Below are positions 1 to 9,922 of a stretch of DNA of 64,000 nt, piece by piece (the first letter of the stretch is position 1; each line of letters starts with the position of its first letter). The position numbers were made by a program, and so were the translations under genes. Origin of the DNA: Clostridia bacterium (GTDB lineage Bacteria; Bacillota; Clostridia; Lachnospirales; Lachnospiraceae); assembly GCA_009929525.1 (NCBI GenBank), contig SAAH01000008.1:1-64000 (forward strand). Reading direction: 5' to 3'. A model generated the notes under the pieces. That model had not been told where the DNA came from. It saw nothing but the letters and a program-made list of their open reading frames with translations, and did not search any database.

Positions 1-104
1 CAGATTCCTTATATTTGGGGCATTTTTTGAAAGTTGTTTATAAAGACATGGTTTAATTCAGGTCTATGTGGATAAAACTGCGGAAACTCAAGAATGATTT
101 TTAG

Positions 105-133
105 TTGTGTCTCCTGCCTTTTTGTGATATAAT
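105..133 (+). promoter_or_regulatory. Putative sigma-A promoter of uppP (TTGTGT-17-TATAAT, extended TGA-TATAAT)
   Basis: TTGTGT at 105-110, 17-nt spacer, TATAAT at 128-133 preceded by TG. Confidence 0.55.
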
Positions 134-177
134 GTTATTTCGTAAAAAAATGTAAATTTAAGTAAATGAGGTTACAT

Positions 178-1059
178 ATGAGCTTTTTTGAAGCAATCTT
201 AATGGGACTGGTCCAGGGGATAACAGAATTTCTTCCGGTCAGCAGTTCGGGACATCTGGCAATACTAAGCAATCTTTTGCATATTGAAACAGATACAGGT
301 ATTTTGTTTGAAGTCATGCTCCATATGGGAACACTAAGTGCGATCATATTTGCGTTCAGGACGGATATACATCATATGGTCTGGGAAGCTTTGCGTATTT
401 TTGCAGATTTGTTTTATAATTTGAGAACATATATTTATAATCGATTTCATGAAACTGATGAGAGGCGTTATAAAAAAATATTACATAATAATTACCGTAG
501 GTTTGTAACGATGCTTCTTGTATCAACAATTCCTACGGCTATCATTGGTTATACTATGAGGGGCGTGGTGGAGATCATGACCAAATCCCTTATGACCGTA
601 GGGCTTGGACTTTTGATCACAGCAGTGCTATTGATGGTGATCGATTACTGGAACTTCGGAAATAAGATTCCAAAGGATATTACAGTCAGGCAGGCACTTC
701 TTATAGGTATCTGTCAGGGGATAGGAACATTTCCAGGGATATCAAGGTCAGGCATTACGATAACGGCAGGATTGTTATGTGGTTTCAAAAGAAATTTTGC
801 AGTCCGTTATTCTTTTTTAATGTCTGTGCCGGCGATCATCGGTGCGATGATATTAGAACTCAGCGAATTTTCGGCACCGTCTATGAGTTGGGGGCTGGGG
901 GGATCCTATGCAGCGGGTATGATCGTGGCTGCAATATCCGGATATTTGTGTATTCGGGCGATGCTTGTATTGATCCAAAAGAAAAGATTTAGAATATTTG
1001 CAGTCTATTGTCTGATCGTGGGGATAGCGGCGATAGTGTGTAACTTTGTTTTGGTCTGA
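178..1059 (+). CDS. uppP: Undecaprenyl-diphosphatase (UppP/BacA)
   Basis: MSFFEAILMGLVQGITEFLPVSSSGHLAI and GISRSGITI motifs typical of UppP; start taken at second Met of ORF. Confidence 0.95.
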   Translation: MSFFEAILMGLVQGITEFLPVSSSGHLAILSNLLHIETDTGILFEVMLHMGTLSAIIFAFRTDIHHMVWEALRIFADLFYNLRTYIYNRFHETDERRYKKILHNNYRRFVTMLLVSTIPTAIIGYTMRGVVEIMTKSLMTVGLGLLITAVLLMVIDYWNFGNKIPKDITVRQALLIGICQGIGTFPGISRSGITITAGLLCGFKRNFAVRYSFLMSVPAIIGAMILELSEFSAPSMSWGLGGSYAAGMIVAAISGYLCIRAMLVLIQKKRFRIFAVYCLIVGIAAIVCNFVLV

Positions 1060-1121
1060 GATATATTACGTCAGCATAGCTGATGGACTGCTGGCAGCAA
1101 GTACACTAAGGCGTACTTGAA
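1058..1121 (+). repeat. Dispersed 64-bp three-palindrome repeat, copy 1
   Basis: Ungapped alignment by eye to the reverse complement of 20795-20858, 51/64 identical; contains TCAGC-ATA-GCTGA and AGTAC...GCGTACT. Confidence 0.7.
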
Positions 1122-1141
1122 AAGTAGGGGAGGAATAGGAT

Positions 1142-3781
1142 ATGCCGTCAACAACTACGAGAAAAAATACAGGCTCGTCTAATAAAGGCAAGGGAAGGTC
1201 TGCTGCTTCAAGAGGCAAGACATCATCTGCTTCAAAGAAAGCATCTGTTGGAAGAAAAACATCTGCAGCAAAAGGGACAACAACAGCAAGGAAAAGATCA
1301 ACAGCTCCAAAACAGCAAAGTAATGGTTTGGGACTGGAGATTCTTATATTGTCTATGTTGGCTATATCGATCCTTTTGCTGATAAGCAATTTTGAACTGG
1401 GCGGATCGGTCGGAACTGTGGTAAGCAGGTTTTTCTTTGGCATCATGGGATGGATCGCCTATGTATTTCCTATTATATTATTCATGGGCACAGCTTTCTG
1501 GGCGGTAAACAGACATAATCAACTGATAGGAAAAAAAATGGCAGGAATGATATTATGCTTCTGGTGCTTGAGCGGTCTTATACATCTTCTTACCGTGGGG
1601 TACGCAAAAGGTGATTCTATTACTGGCTATTATCAGTATTGTGCACAGCAAAAGACAGGCGGCGGAATCATCGGAGGCGGTCTGATAGAACTGCTGAGTA
1701 TTGCTTTTGGAACCATCGGGGCGTATGTTGTGGTTATTATTGGACTGGTGATCTCGATCATCATCATGACACAGCATCCCGTGCTGGCACCACTTAAAAA
1801 GACAGGACAAAGGGTATATCAGGAAGCTTATGCAAATAGAGTGAGGCGGAAAGAGGAGCGGGGTACATTTGCTTTTGAACAGCTGAAACTTAAGGTGGAG
1901 GATCCAGCGAAGGAAGAGGCAGATAAAAAGACTGATAAGCCTGAAAAGGAAAAAATTTCATTGGCAGACAGACGAAAACAGTCCAAAAAGGAAAAAGAAG
2001 AAAAAAGAACGAAAAAAGAAATGCCGGAAGAAATCATGCTGGCAGATGAGCTGGAAGTAAAAGACACTCCTGAATTTCCTGAATTAAAGATTCAAAGACC
2101 TGATCCTGAAGAACTTTTTGCAGTAAATGAACCAGATTCTGCGGACACTTTTGATATGCAGGAGATTTCAGCAGAGGAAGATATCATTGAGGAAGAGATT
2201 CCATCAGCTGAGCTAAAAGAAAGTAAAAAAAATCCTAAGTCTTCAAAAAAAGAGATTGAAGATGGGATTAAAAATATACAAGAAGAGATAACAAAAAAAG
2301 AAGAAGAGCCCAAACAATATGTTTTCCCGCCGATTGATCTGTTGACCAGAGGCAAAAGAAATGCTACAGGGGATTCGGATCAGCATCTTCGTGAGACGGC
2401 TGTCAAATTACAGACTACACTGCATAATTTTGGTGTAAACGTAACGGTGACAAATGTCAGCTGTGGTCCTACTGTCACAAGGTATGAGCTTCAGCCAGAG
2501 CAAGGTGTGAAGGTAAGTAAAATCGTAGGCCTGACAGATGATATCAAATTAAACCTTGCTGCTGCAGATATTCGTATTGAAGCACCTATTCCTGGAAAGG
2601 CAGCAGTGGGGATCGAGGTCCCGAATGCTACTAACAGTGCAGTTATGCTGAGAGATCTTCTGGAATCCAAAGAATTTAGAGAATTTCCATCAGAGCTTGC
2701 ATTTGCAGTGGGAAAAGATATCGGCGGAAAGACGGTGGTGGCAGATATCGGAAGAATGCCCCATCTTCTGATCGCAGGGGCAACGGGATCTGGTAAATCA
2801 GTATGTATCAATACCCTGATCATGAGTATCATCTATAAAGCATCGCCGGAGGAAGTAAAACTTATCATGATCGATCCCAAAGTTGTAGAACTTAGTGTTT
2901 ATAATGGAATCCCTCATCTTTTCATTCCGGTAGTTACTGATCCAAAGAAGGCGTCAGGAGCATTAAACTGGGCAGTCGCAGAGATGACGGAGAGATATAA
3001 TAAGTTCGCAGAGTACAACGTAAGGGATCTGAAAGGATATAATGATAAGGTTGCTCAATTAGATGATATTGAAGATGAGAATAAACCTCAGCGCATGCCA
3101 AAGATCGTGATCATCGTAGATGAGCTTGCGGATCTCATGATGGTCGCACCGGGCGAGGTTGAGGATGCGATCTGTCGTCTGGCTCAGCTGGCAAGGGCGG
3201 CCGGTATACATTTGATCATAGCGACACAAAGACCTTCGGTAAATGTCATTACAGGTTTAATTAAGGCGAATATGCCTTCGCGTGTGGCATTTTCCGTTTC
3301 ATCCGGTGTGGATTCAAGAACGATTCTTGATATGAATGGAGCAGAGAAACTTCTGGGCAAAGGTGATATGCTGTATTATCCTCAGGGATATCAGAAACCG
3401 GCGCGACTTCAGGGGTCATTTGTCTCAGATGGGGAGGTCGGGAAGGTTGTCGATTTCCTCACACAGAATCATCAAACCGATACTTCTTATGACCAGAAGA
3501 TAACAGATATGATGAATTCAAACACATCCTCTGCAGCCTCGGGAAGCGGCGGATCGGATGTAGATAATTATTTTGTGGATGCAGGAAAGTTCATTATCGA
3601 TAAGGATAAGGCATCCATTGGAATGCTTCAGAGAGTGTTCAAGATAGGCTTTAACAGAGCAGCAAGGATTATGGATCAATTGAGCGAAGCTGGTGTTGTT
3701 GGCCCTGAGGAGGGTACAAAACCACGGAAAGTCCTCATGTCCATGGAAGAATTTGAGAATTATATTGAAGAATCTTTGTAG
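1142..3781 (+). CDS. ftsK: FtsK/SpoIIIE family DNA translocase
   Basis: N-terminal TM segments, Walker A GATGSGKSV, C-terminal gamma winged helix (SIGMLQRVFKIGFNRAARIMDQL). Confidence 0.95.
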   Translation: MPSTTTRKNTGSSNKGKGRSAASRGKTSSASKKASVGRKTSAAKGTTTARKRSTAPKQQSNGLGLEILILSMLAISILLLISNFELGGSVGTVVSRFFFGIMGWIAYVFPIILFMGTAFWAVNRHNQLIGKKMAGMILCFWCLSGLIHLLTVGYAKGDSITGYYQYCAQQKTGGGIIGGGLIELLSIAFGTIGAYVVVIIGLVISIIIMTQHPVLAPLKKTGQRVYQEAYANRVRRKEERGTFAFEQLKLKVEDPAKEEADKKTDKPEKEKISLADRRKQSKKEKEEKRTKKEMPEEIMLADELEVKDTPEFPELKIQRPDPEELFAVNEPDSADTFDMQEISAEEDIIEEEIPSAELKESKKNPKSSKKEIEDGIKNIQEEITKKEEEPKQYVFPPIDLLTRGKRNATGDSDQHLRETAVKLQTTLHNFGVNVTVTNVSCGPTVTRYELQPEQGVKVSKIVGLTDDIKLNLAAADIRIEAPIPGKAAVGIEVPNATNSAVMLRDLLESKEFREFPSELAFAVGKDIGGKTVVADIGRMPHLLIAGATGSGKSVCINTLIMSIIYKASPEEVKLIMIDPKVVELSVYNGIPHLFIPVVTDPKKASGALNWAVAEMTERYNKFAEYNVRDLKGYNDKVAQLDDIEDENKPQRMPKIVIIVDELADLMMVAPGEVEDAICRLAQLARAAGIHLIIATQRPSVNVITGLIKANMPSRVAFSVSSGVDSRTILDMNGAEKLLGKGDMLYYPQGYQKPARLQGSFVSDGEVGKVVDFLTQNHQTDTSYDQKITDMMNSNTSSAASGSGGSDVDNYFVDAGKFIIDKDKASIGMLQRVFKIGFNRAARIMDQLSEAGVVGPEEGTKPRKVLMSMEEFENYIEESL

Positions 3782-3826
3782 TTGCATTATGATAGAGATG
3801 TATTGAATAAAGAGGAGAATAAAAAA

Positions 3827-4969
3827 ATGAAGTGTTCGAATTGTGGAGAGCCGATAGAAGAGGGACGACTTTTCTGTTTGAATTGCGGTCAGGAAGTTCG
3901 TTGGGTGCCGGATTACGACTCCCTGGGGAGTTATATAGAACAGGAAAAACAAAAGAAGGAACAGGCGGAAGCTGAGGCTGCAAGAAAAAGAGCAGCAGCG
4001 GCAGCTGAACTTCGCAGAAAAAAGAAAAAACGTAAAAAGATCACTATGATCGTTTCTTTAGCTGTATTGGTTGTTGTTGTGGCTGCAGCAGTGGGAATAA
4101 AAGTCCAGATGGACAATAAAAATTATAATGATTTTGATTATCAGATGCGTATGGCAGACACGGCATTTTCTAATCGAAAATATGATGACAGTTATGAATT
4201 CGTTCAGCGAGCTGTCACTTTGGATGGAGAAGATGAGGATGCTAAGCTTTTAAAGGCTCAGATTCTGGTAAAACTGGACAAACAGGAGGAGGCGATTGAT
4301 ACACTCCTTGACCTGATCGGAACGAATCCTGATAATATGACTGCTTATGGTCAGTTGATAAAAATATATTTTGCAGATGGTAAGACAGCGGAGATAAAAA
4401 CCCTTCTGGATGGCTGTGAAAATGATGAGATCAAGACTAAATATGCCGGATATATCAGCCGTGTGCCGGTATTCAGTCTCCCATCAGGCGATTATACGGA
4501 AGAGAAAACTCTTCAGTTATATGCAAAAGAGGACAGCAGCCAGATCTATTACACGACAGATGGAAAAGATCCAACCCAGGACAGCACGCTTTATGTGGAA
4601 AGTATTCCTCTGGAAGAGGGAACAACGACTGTAAAAGCAATAGCTGTCAACGAAAAAGGAATTGTAAGCGATATCGTTACAAATGAATATACGATAAGCT
4701 TTGAAGCACCGGATCCGCCGAAGATTTCTCCTTCATCAGGTGAGTTTACCACAGACATGGATACTAAGATTTATATCATAGTTCCTTCAGGATGTACTGC
4801 ATATTATGCATTTGATGAAAAACCTACGATCGCCAGCGATAAGTATGAAGAAGATCAGCCGATCGATATGCCGGAAGGAACGCATACGATCTATGCGATA
4901 CTTATTGATGAGCATGGAAAGATGAGCAGCCCTGGAAGTGCAAGGTATACCTTGTCCGAGCCGGAGTAG
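3827..4969 (+). CDS. Zinc-ribbon / TM / TPR / chitobiase-like C-terminal repeat membrane protein
   Basis: MKCSNCGEPIEEGRLFCLNCGQE zinc ribbon, one TM, TPR-like region, YYTTDGKDPT CHB_HEX-like motif. Confidence 0.7.
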   Translation: MKCSNCGEPIEEGRLFCLNCGQEVRWVPDYDSLGSYIEQEKQKKEQAEAEAARKRAAAAAELRRKKKKRKKITMIVSLAVLVVVVAAAVGIKVQMDNKNYNDFDYQMRMADTAFSNRKYDDSYEFVQRAVTLDGEDEDAKLLKAQILVKLDKQEEAIDTLLDLIGTNPDNMTAYGQLIKIYFADGKTAEIKTLLDGCENDEIKTKYAGYISRVPVFSLPSGDYTEEKTLQLYAKEDSSQIYYTTDGKDPTQDSTLYVESIPLEEGTTTVKAIAVNEKGIVSDIVTNEYTISFEAPDPPKISPSSGEFTTDMDTKIYIIVPSGCTAYYAFDEKPTIASDKYEEDQPIDMPEGTHTIYAILIDEHGKMSSPGSARYTLSEPE

Positions 4970-5092
4970 TTTTTGTGGAAAATAAAAGGAACTATTGCAT
5001 TTTACAGATTTTTATGTCAAAATATAACGAGGTTATAACACGTTACCAAAGTAAATTCAGCGTGTTAAAATAAAAATAACTAGGAGGATGTT

Positions 5093-5980
5093 ATGTACAA
5101 AATAATCAAAGCGGAAAAACTTAATGAGATTGTATATCTCATGGTTGTAGAAGCACCAATGGTTGCTAAGCATTGCGAACCTGGGCAGTTTGTAATTGTA
5201 AAACAGGACGATGCAGGAGAGCGTATCCCGCTGACAATCTGCGACTATGACAGAGAAGCAGGGACAGTTACAATCGTATTCCAGCCTATTGGAGCATCTA
5301 CAGAAAAATTTGCAAAACTGCAGGCAGGGGATGCATTTGAAGATTTTGTAGGGCCTCTGGGATGTCCGTCTGAATTTGTAAACGAAGATCTGGAAGCACT
5401 GAAGAAAGAAAAGATTTTATTTGTTGCCGGTGGTGTAGGTACTGCTCCGGTTTATCCACAGGTAAAATGGCTGCATGAGAATGGTATCGATGCAGATGTT
5501 ATCGTTGGTGCAAAAACAAAAGATTTAATTATTCTTGAAAAAGAGATGGAAGCTGTAGCCGGTAATCTGTATATTACTACAGATGATGGTTCTTATGGAC
5601 GCAGCGGTATGGTAACAAAGGTTATCGATGATCTGATGGCAGATGGAAAAACATATACAAAATGCGTATCTATCGGACCTATGATCATGATGAAGTTCTG
5701 CTGCCTGACTACAAAAAAATATGAGATTCCTACTATTGTTTCTATGAACCCAATCATGGTTGATGGTACAGGTATGTGCGGAGCATGTCGTGTTATCGTT
5801 GGCGGTGAAGTAAAATTCGCATGTGTAGACGGACCTGAATTTGACGGACATCTGATCGACTGGAATCTTGCTATGCAGAGACAGCAGATGTACAAAACAG
5901 AAGAAGGAAGAGCATTATTGAAACTGCGTGAGGGAGATACTCACCACGGTGGATGCGGACAGTGCGGAGGTGACAAATAA
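5093..5980 (+). CDS. Sulfide/dihydroorotate dehydrogenase-like FAD/NAD-binding protein (NfnA-like)
   Basis: FAD/NAD-binding reductase fold, C-terminal CGACRVIVGG...CGQCGG cysteine cluster; coupled to the GltA-like gene. Confidence 0.88.
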   Translation: MYKIIKAEKLNEIVYLMVVEAPMVAKHCEPGQFVIVKQDDAGERIPLTICDYDREAGTVTIVFQPIGASTEKFAKLQAGDAFEDFVGPLGCPSEFVNEDLEALKKEKILFVAGGVGTAPVYPQVKWLHENGIDADVIVGAKTKDLIILEKEMEAVAGNLYITTDDGSYGRSGMVTKVIDDLMADGKTYTKCVSIGPMIMMKFCCLTTKKYEIPTIVSMNPIMVDGTGMCGACRVIVGGEVKFACVDGPEFDGHLIDWNLAMQRQQMYKTEEGRALLKLREGDTHHGGCGQCGGDK

Positions 5981-7374
5981 TGGGTGACATTTTGAAAAAA
6001 GTTCCTGTAAGAGAACAGGATCCAAAGGTAAGAGCAACAAACTTTGAAGAAGTATGTCTTGGTTACAATCAGGATGAGGCTGTAGAAGAAGCAGCACGCT
6101 GCCTGACTTGTAAAAATGCAAAATGTATTCAGGGATGTCCTGTAAGTATTGATATCCCAGGATTTATCAAAGAAGTGAAAGAAGGCAATTTTGCTGAAGC
6201 ATATAAAGTAATCGGAAAGTCCAGTGCACTTCCAGCCGTATGTGGTCGTGTATGTCCTCAGGAGAGCCAGTGTGAAGGAAAATGTATCCGTGGAATCAAA
6301 GGCGAAGCAGTTTCTATCGGTAAACTTGAGCGTTTCGTAGCTGACTGGGCAAAAGAAAACGGCATCAAACCGGAAGCACCAGAAGTAAAGAACGGTCATA
6401 AAGTAGCCGTTATCGGTTCTGGCCCGTCCGGACTTACATGTGCTGGAGATCTGGCAAAGATGGGTTACGATGTAACGATCTTTGAAGCACTTCATCAGCC
6501 AGGTGGAGTTCTTGTATATGGTATCCCTGAATTCCGTCTTCCAAAAGATAAAGTAGTTAAAGAAGAAGTTGAGAATGTAAAAGCTCTGGGCGTTAAAGTT
6601 GAGACTAATGTAATCATTGGAAAATCAACAACTATCGATGAGCTGTTGACAAATGAAGGATTTGAAGCCGTATTTATCGGTTCCGGAGCAGGACTTCCTA
6701 TGTTCATGGGTATCCCGGGAGAAGTATCTAACGGTGTATTCTCTGCAAATGAATACCTGACAAGAAGTAACCTGATGAAAGCTTTCCGTGAGGATCACGA
6801 TACACCTATCGTAACTGGAAAGAAAGTTGTTGTCGTAGGCGGCGGTAACGTTGCTATGGATGCTGCAAGAACAGCTCTTCGTCTTGGCGCAGAAGTTCAT
6901 GTAGTATACAGAAGAAGTGAAGAAGAACTTCCAGCAAGAAAAGAAGAAGTTCATCATGCAAAAGAAGAAGGAATCATCTTTGATCTTCTTACGAACCCAA
7001 CAGAGATCGTTGCTGACGAAAAAGGCTGGGTAAAAGGAATCAAATGTGTTCGCATGGAACTGGGTGAGCCAGACGCTTCAGGAAGAAGACGTCCTGTAGT
7101 TGTAGAAGGTTCTGAGTTTGAGATGGACGTAGATACAGTTATCATGTCTCTTGGTACTTCTCCAAACCCACTGATCTCATCCACAACAATCGGTCTTGAT
7201 GTAAACAAGAGAAAATGTATCGTTGCTGATGAAGAGAATGGTGCGACATCTAAAGACGGTGTATATGCCGGCGGAGATGCTGTTACTGGTGCAGCTACAG
7301 TAATCCTTGCTATGGGAGCTGGAAAAGCAGCAGCAAAAGGTATTGATGAATTTATCAAGAATAAAACAAAATAA
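5980..7374 (+). CDS. gltA: NADPH-dependent glutamate synthase small-subunit-like / NfnB
   Basis: CLTCKNAKCIQGCPV, GRVCPQESQCEGKC Fe-S motifs, GSGPSGLTCAGDLA, GGGNVAMDAART. Confidence 0.88.
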   Translation: MGDILKKVPVREQDPKVRATNFEEVCLGYNQDEAVEEAARCLTCKNAKCIQGCPVSIDIPGFIKEVKEGNFAEAYKVIGKSSALPAVCGRVCPQESQCEGKCIRGIKGEAVSIGKLERFVADWAKENGIKPEAPEVKNGHKVAVIGSGPSGLTCAGDLAKMGYDVTIFEALHQPGGVLVYGIPEFRLPKDKVVKEEVENVKALGVKVETNVIIGKSTTIDELLTNEGFEAVFIGSGAGLPMFMGIPGEVSNGVFSANEYLTRSNLMKAFREDHDTPIVTGKKVVVVGGGNVAMDAARTALRLGAEVHVVYRRSEEELPARKEEVHHAKEEGIIFDLLTNPTEIVADEKGWVKGIKCVRMELGEPDASGRRRPVVVEGSEFEMDVDTVIMSLGTSPNPLISSTTIGLDVNKRKCIVADEENGATSKDGVYAGGDAVTGAATVILAMGAGKAAAKGIDEFIKNKTK

Positions 7375-7397
7375 TTTTATGCATACATAAATGTTGA

Positions 7398-7431
7398 AGA
7401 AACTGTCGCTGATGTGGCAGTTTCTTTTTTT
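7398..7431 (+). terminator. Rho-independent terminator after gltA-like gene
   Basis: AGAAACTG ... CAGTTTCT followed by T tract. Confidence 0.8.
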
Positions 7432-7518
7432 GACTAGGTATTTGATATAAAATATGCTACAATATGAACGTTAGTAGGCCAGAACAGTAAATGATGTATA
7501 GATACGAGGAAGATAGAT

Positions 7519-8220
7519 ATGATCGATGAATTAAGAAAAGAACTTATAGATGCAGCAGATCCAAAGTATAGAGAGTTTCACCAGTCATTGGTACCAGGTC
7601 TTTCAACGATGCTGGGAGTACGAATGCCAAAACTAAGAGAAATCGCCAAACGAACAGCAAAAGGAGAGTGGCAATCCATATGGGACAAATTATCGGTGGA
7701 TCAATATGAAGAATTGATGCTCAAAGGGCTTCTTATTGGTTATGGGAAGCTATCCAGAGAGGAACAGGTTACATATCTGGATGAATTTATTCCTAAGATC
7801 ACTAATTGGGCAATTTGTGACTGCTGCTGCAGTACATGGAAATTTGTGTTAAAGGATATGGAGTTTTGGTTTGAATATCTAAGCCAATATCTGACAAGTG
7901 AACGGGAATATGAGGTGAGAGCAGCGGTGGTATCTTTTTTGGATTTTTATGTGAAAGAGCCATATCTTGAAAAGCTTTTTGAGATATTTGATTCTATAGA
8001 AAATAATGCATACTATGTGCAGATGGCAGTTGCCTGGGCAGTTTCTGTTTGCTGTGTGAAGTATCCGGAACAGACGCGGGATTATCTGCAGCATGACAAA
8101 CTGGATGATTTTACACATAACAAGTCGATACAAAAGGCTCGGGAATCCTATCGGATATCGAAAGAAGAGAAAGAACAATTGCTGATGTTGAAACGTGTGG
8201 CAGAAAAGAAAAAGGATTGA
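7519..8220 (+). CDS. DNA alkylation repair protein (AlkD-like HEAT repeat)
   Basis: MLGVRMPKLREIAK, NWAICDCCCS, AWAVSVCCVKYPE typical of AlkD family. Confidence 0.88.
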   Translation: MIDELRKELIDAADPKYREFHQSLVPGLSTMLGVRMPKLREIAKRTAKGEWQSIWDKLSVDQYEELMLKGLLIGYGKLSREEQVTYLDEFIPKITNWAICDCCCSTWKFVLKDMEFWFEYLSQYLTSEREYEVRAAVVSFLDFYVKEPYLEKLFEIFDSIENNAYYVQMAVAWAVSVCCVKYPEQTRDYLQHDKLDDFTHNKSIQKARESYRISKEEKEQLLMLKRVAEKKKD

Positions 8221-8227
8221 TCAATAG

Positions 8228-8707
8228 ATGAAGATAACAGTAGTTACAGTGGGAAAAATCAAAGAAAAATATCTGAGAGATGCGATTGCTGAGTACGTAA
8301 AACGATTGAGTAAATATTGTAAGCTGGAGATTATCGAGGTGGCTGATGAAAAAACACCGGACAATGCCAGCGAAGTCGTGGAAGATAATATCCGCCAGAA
8401 AGAAGGCGAACGTATCTTAAAATATGTCCGGGAGGATGCGTATGTGGTCACGCTTGAGATTGGCGGCAGGATGCTGGATTCCGTGGAATTTGCTGATAAG
8501 ATCAATCAGCTGGGGATTCAGGGAAAAAGCCATATTTGTTTTATCATAGGAGGTTCTATCGGACTAGGGAAAGATGTATTAAAAAGGTCAGACTATGCTC
8601 TTAGCTTTTCCAGGATGACATTTCCTCATCAACTTATGCGGGTGATCCTTTTAGAACAGGTATATCGCGGGTATCGGATATTGATGAATGAGCCATATCA
8701 CAAATAA
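8228..8707 (+). CDS. rlmH: 23S rRNA (pseudouridine1915-N3)-methyltransferase RlmH
   Basis: MKITVVTVGKIKEKYLRDAIAEY...FIIGGSIGLG...SRMTFPHQLMRVILLEQVYRGYRI. Confidence 0.97.
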   Translation: MKITVVTVGKIKEKYLRDAIAEYVKRLSKYCKLEIIEVADEKTPDNASEVVEDNIRQKEGERILKYVREDAYVVTLEIGGRMLDSVEFADKINQLGIQGKSHICFIIGGSIGLGKDVLKRSDYALSFSRMTFPHQLMRVILLEQVYRGYRILMNEPYHK

Positions 8708-8724
8708 AATCAGGAGATAAAACA

Positions 8725-9864
8725 TTGGATAATAAAATAGAGAAAAAAGGAAAAATGACAGATAACGAAAATAAAAATCATGAAATAAATCGTAAAGCGG
8801 CCAGTGATGAAAATCCAGGTGGAGATACTGCCGTGCATAAGAGGAGAGTTCGTTACAAAGGAACGCATCCAAGAAACTACAATGAAAAATATAAGGAACT
8901 GCATCCGGAAAAGTACGCGGATACGATAGAGAAAGTTATCAGTAAGGGCAGCACCCCCGCAGGAATGCATATTTCTATCTGTGTAAAAGAGATTCTTGAT
9001 TTTTTGCAGATCCAGCCGGGACAAAAAGGTCTTGATGCTACGCTAGGATACGGCGGACATACATCGAAGATGCTGGAATGCCTGAAGGGACAGGGGCATA
9101 TGTATGCGTTGGATGTGGATCCTATAGAGATGGCAAAGACGAAGGTAAGGCTGGAAGAAAAAGGATTTGGTTCGGATATACTTACGATCAAACAACTTAA
9201 TTTCGCTGATATCGATCAGTTAGTACCGGAATCAGGAACTTTTGATTTTGTATTGGCAGATCTGGGCGTGTCATCCATGCAGATCGATAACCCGGAAAGG
9301 GGATTTTCTTACAAGACAGAGGGTCCCTTAGATCTTCGCCTTAATCCTGAAAAGGGAATTTCGGCTGCCGAGAGATTAAAAACAATTTCCCAGCCTGAAC
9401 TGGAGGGAATGCTTTTGGAAAATTCTGACGAACCATATGCCAGTGAGATTTCCAAAGTGATTATCCAGGAACGAAAAAGAGGAAATGCGATCACTACGAC
9501 TACTCAGTTGTATCAGGCGATAGAAAAGGCTCTGGTCCTTGTTCCGGCAGCAGAGAAAAAGGATGCAGTCAAAAAGTCATGTGCAAGGACATTCCAGGCT
9601 CTGAGAATCGATGTGAACAGCGAATTTGAGGTGCTGGAGGCATTTTTGGAGAAGCTGCCACAGGTCCTTTCAAAAGGAGGCCGGGTTGCGATCCTGACCT
9701 TCCATTCGGGGGAGGACAGACTTGTGAAAAAGTCATTTAAAAGCCTGTATAAAGAGGGTGTTTATGAAGATATAGCAAAAGATGTGATCCGTCCATCTGC
9801 TGAAGAATGCCGTATGAACAGCAGAGCCCGTTCTACAAAGATGCGATGGGCCATCAAAGCGTAG
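8725..9864 (+). CDS. RsmH-family 16S rRNA (cytosine1402-N4)-methyltransferase, N-terminally extended
   Basis: DATLGYGGHTSKML, ADLGVSSMQIDNPERGFSY, GPLDLRLNP, ILTFHSGEDRLVKKSF; starts at TTG; basic/charged N-terminal extension. Confidence 0.88.
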   Translation: MDNKIEKKGKMTDNENKNHEINRKAASDENPGGDTAVHKRRVRYKGTHPRNYNEKYKELHPEKYADTIEKVISKGSTPAGMHISICVKEILDFLQIQPGQKGLDATLGYGGHTSKMLECLKGQGHMYALDVDPIEMAKTKVRLEEKGFGSDILTIKQLNFADIDQLVPESGTFDFVLADLGVSSMQIDNPERGFSYKTEGPLDLRLNPEKGISAAERLKTISQPELEGMLLENSDEPYASEISKVIIQERKRGNAITTTTQLYQAIEKALVLVPAAEKKDAVKKSCARTFQALRIDVNSEFEVLEAFLEKLPQVLSKGGRVAILTFHSGEDRLVKKSFKSLYKEGVYEDIAKDVIRPSAEECRMNSRARSTKMRWAIKA

Positions 9865-9922
9865 ATGGCTAGATGACAAGTATACAATATAGTGTGAAGA
9901 ATAGGACGGGAGAGAAAGAGTA

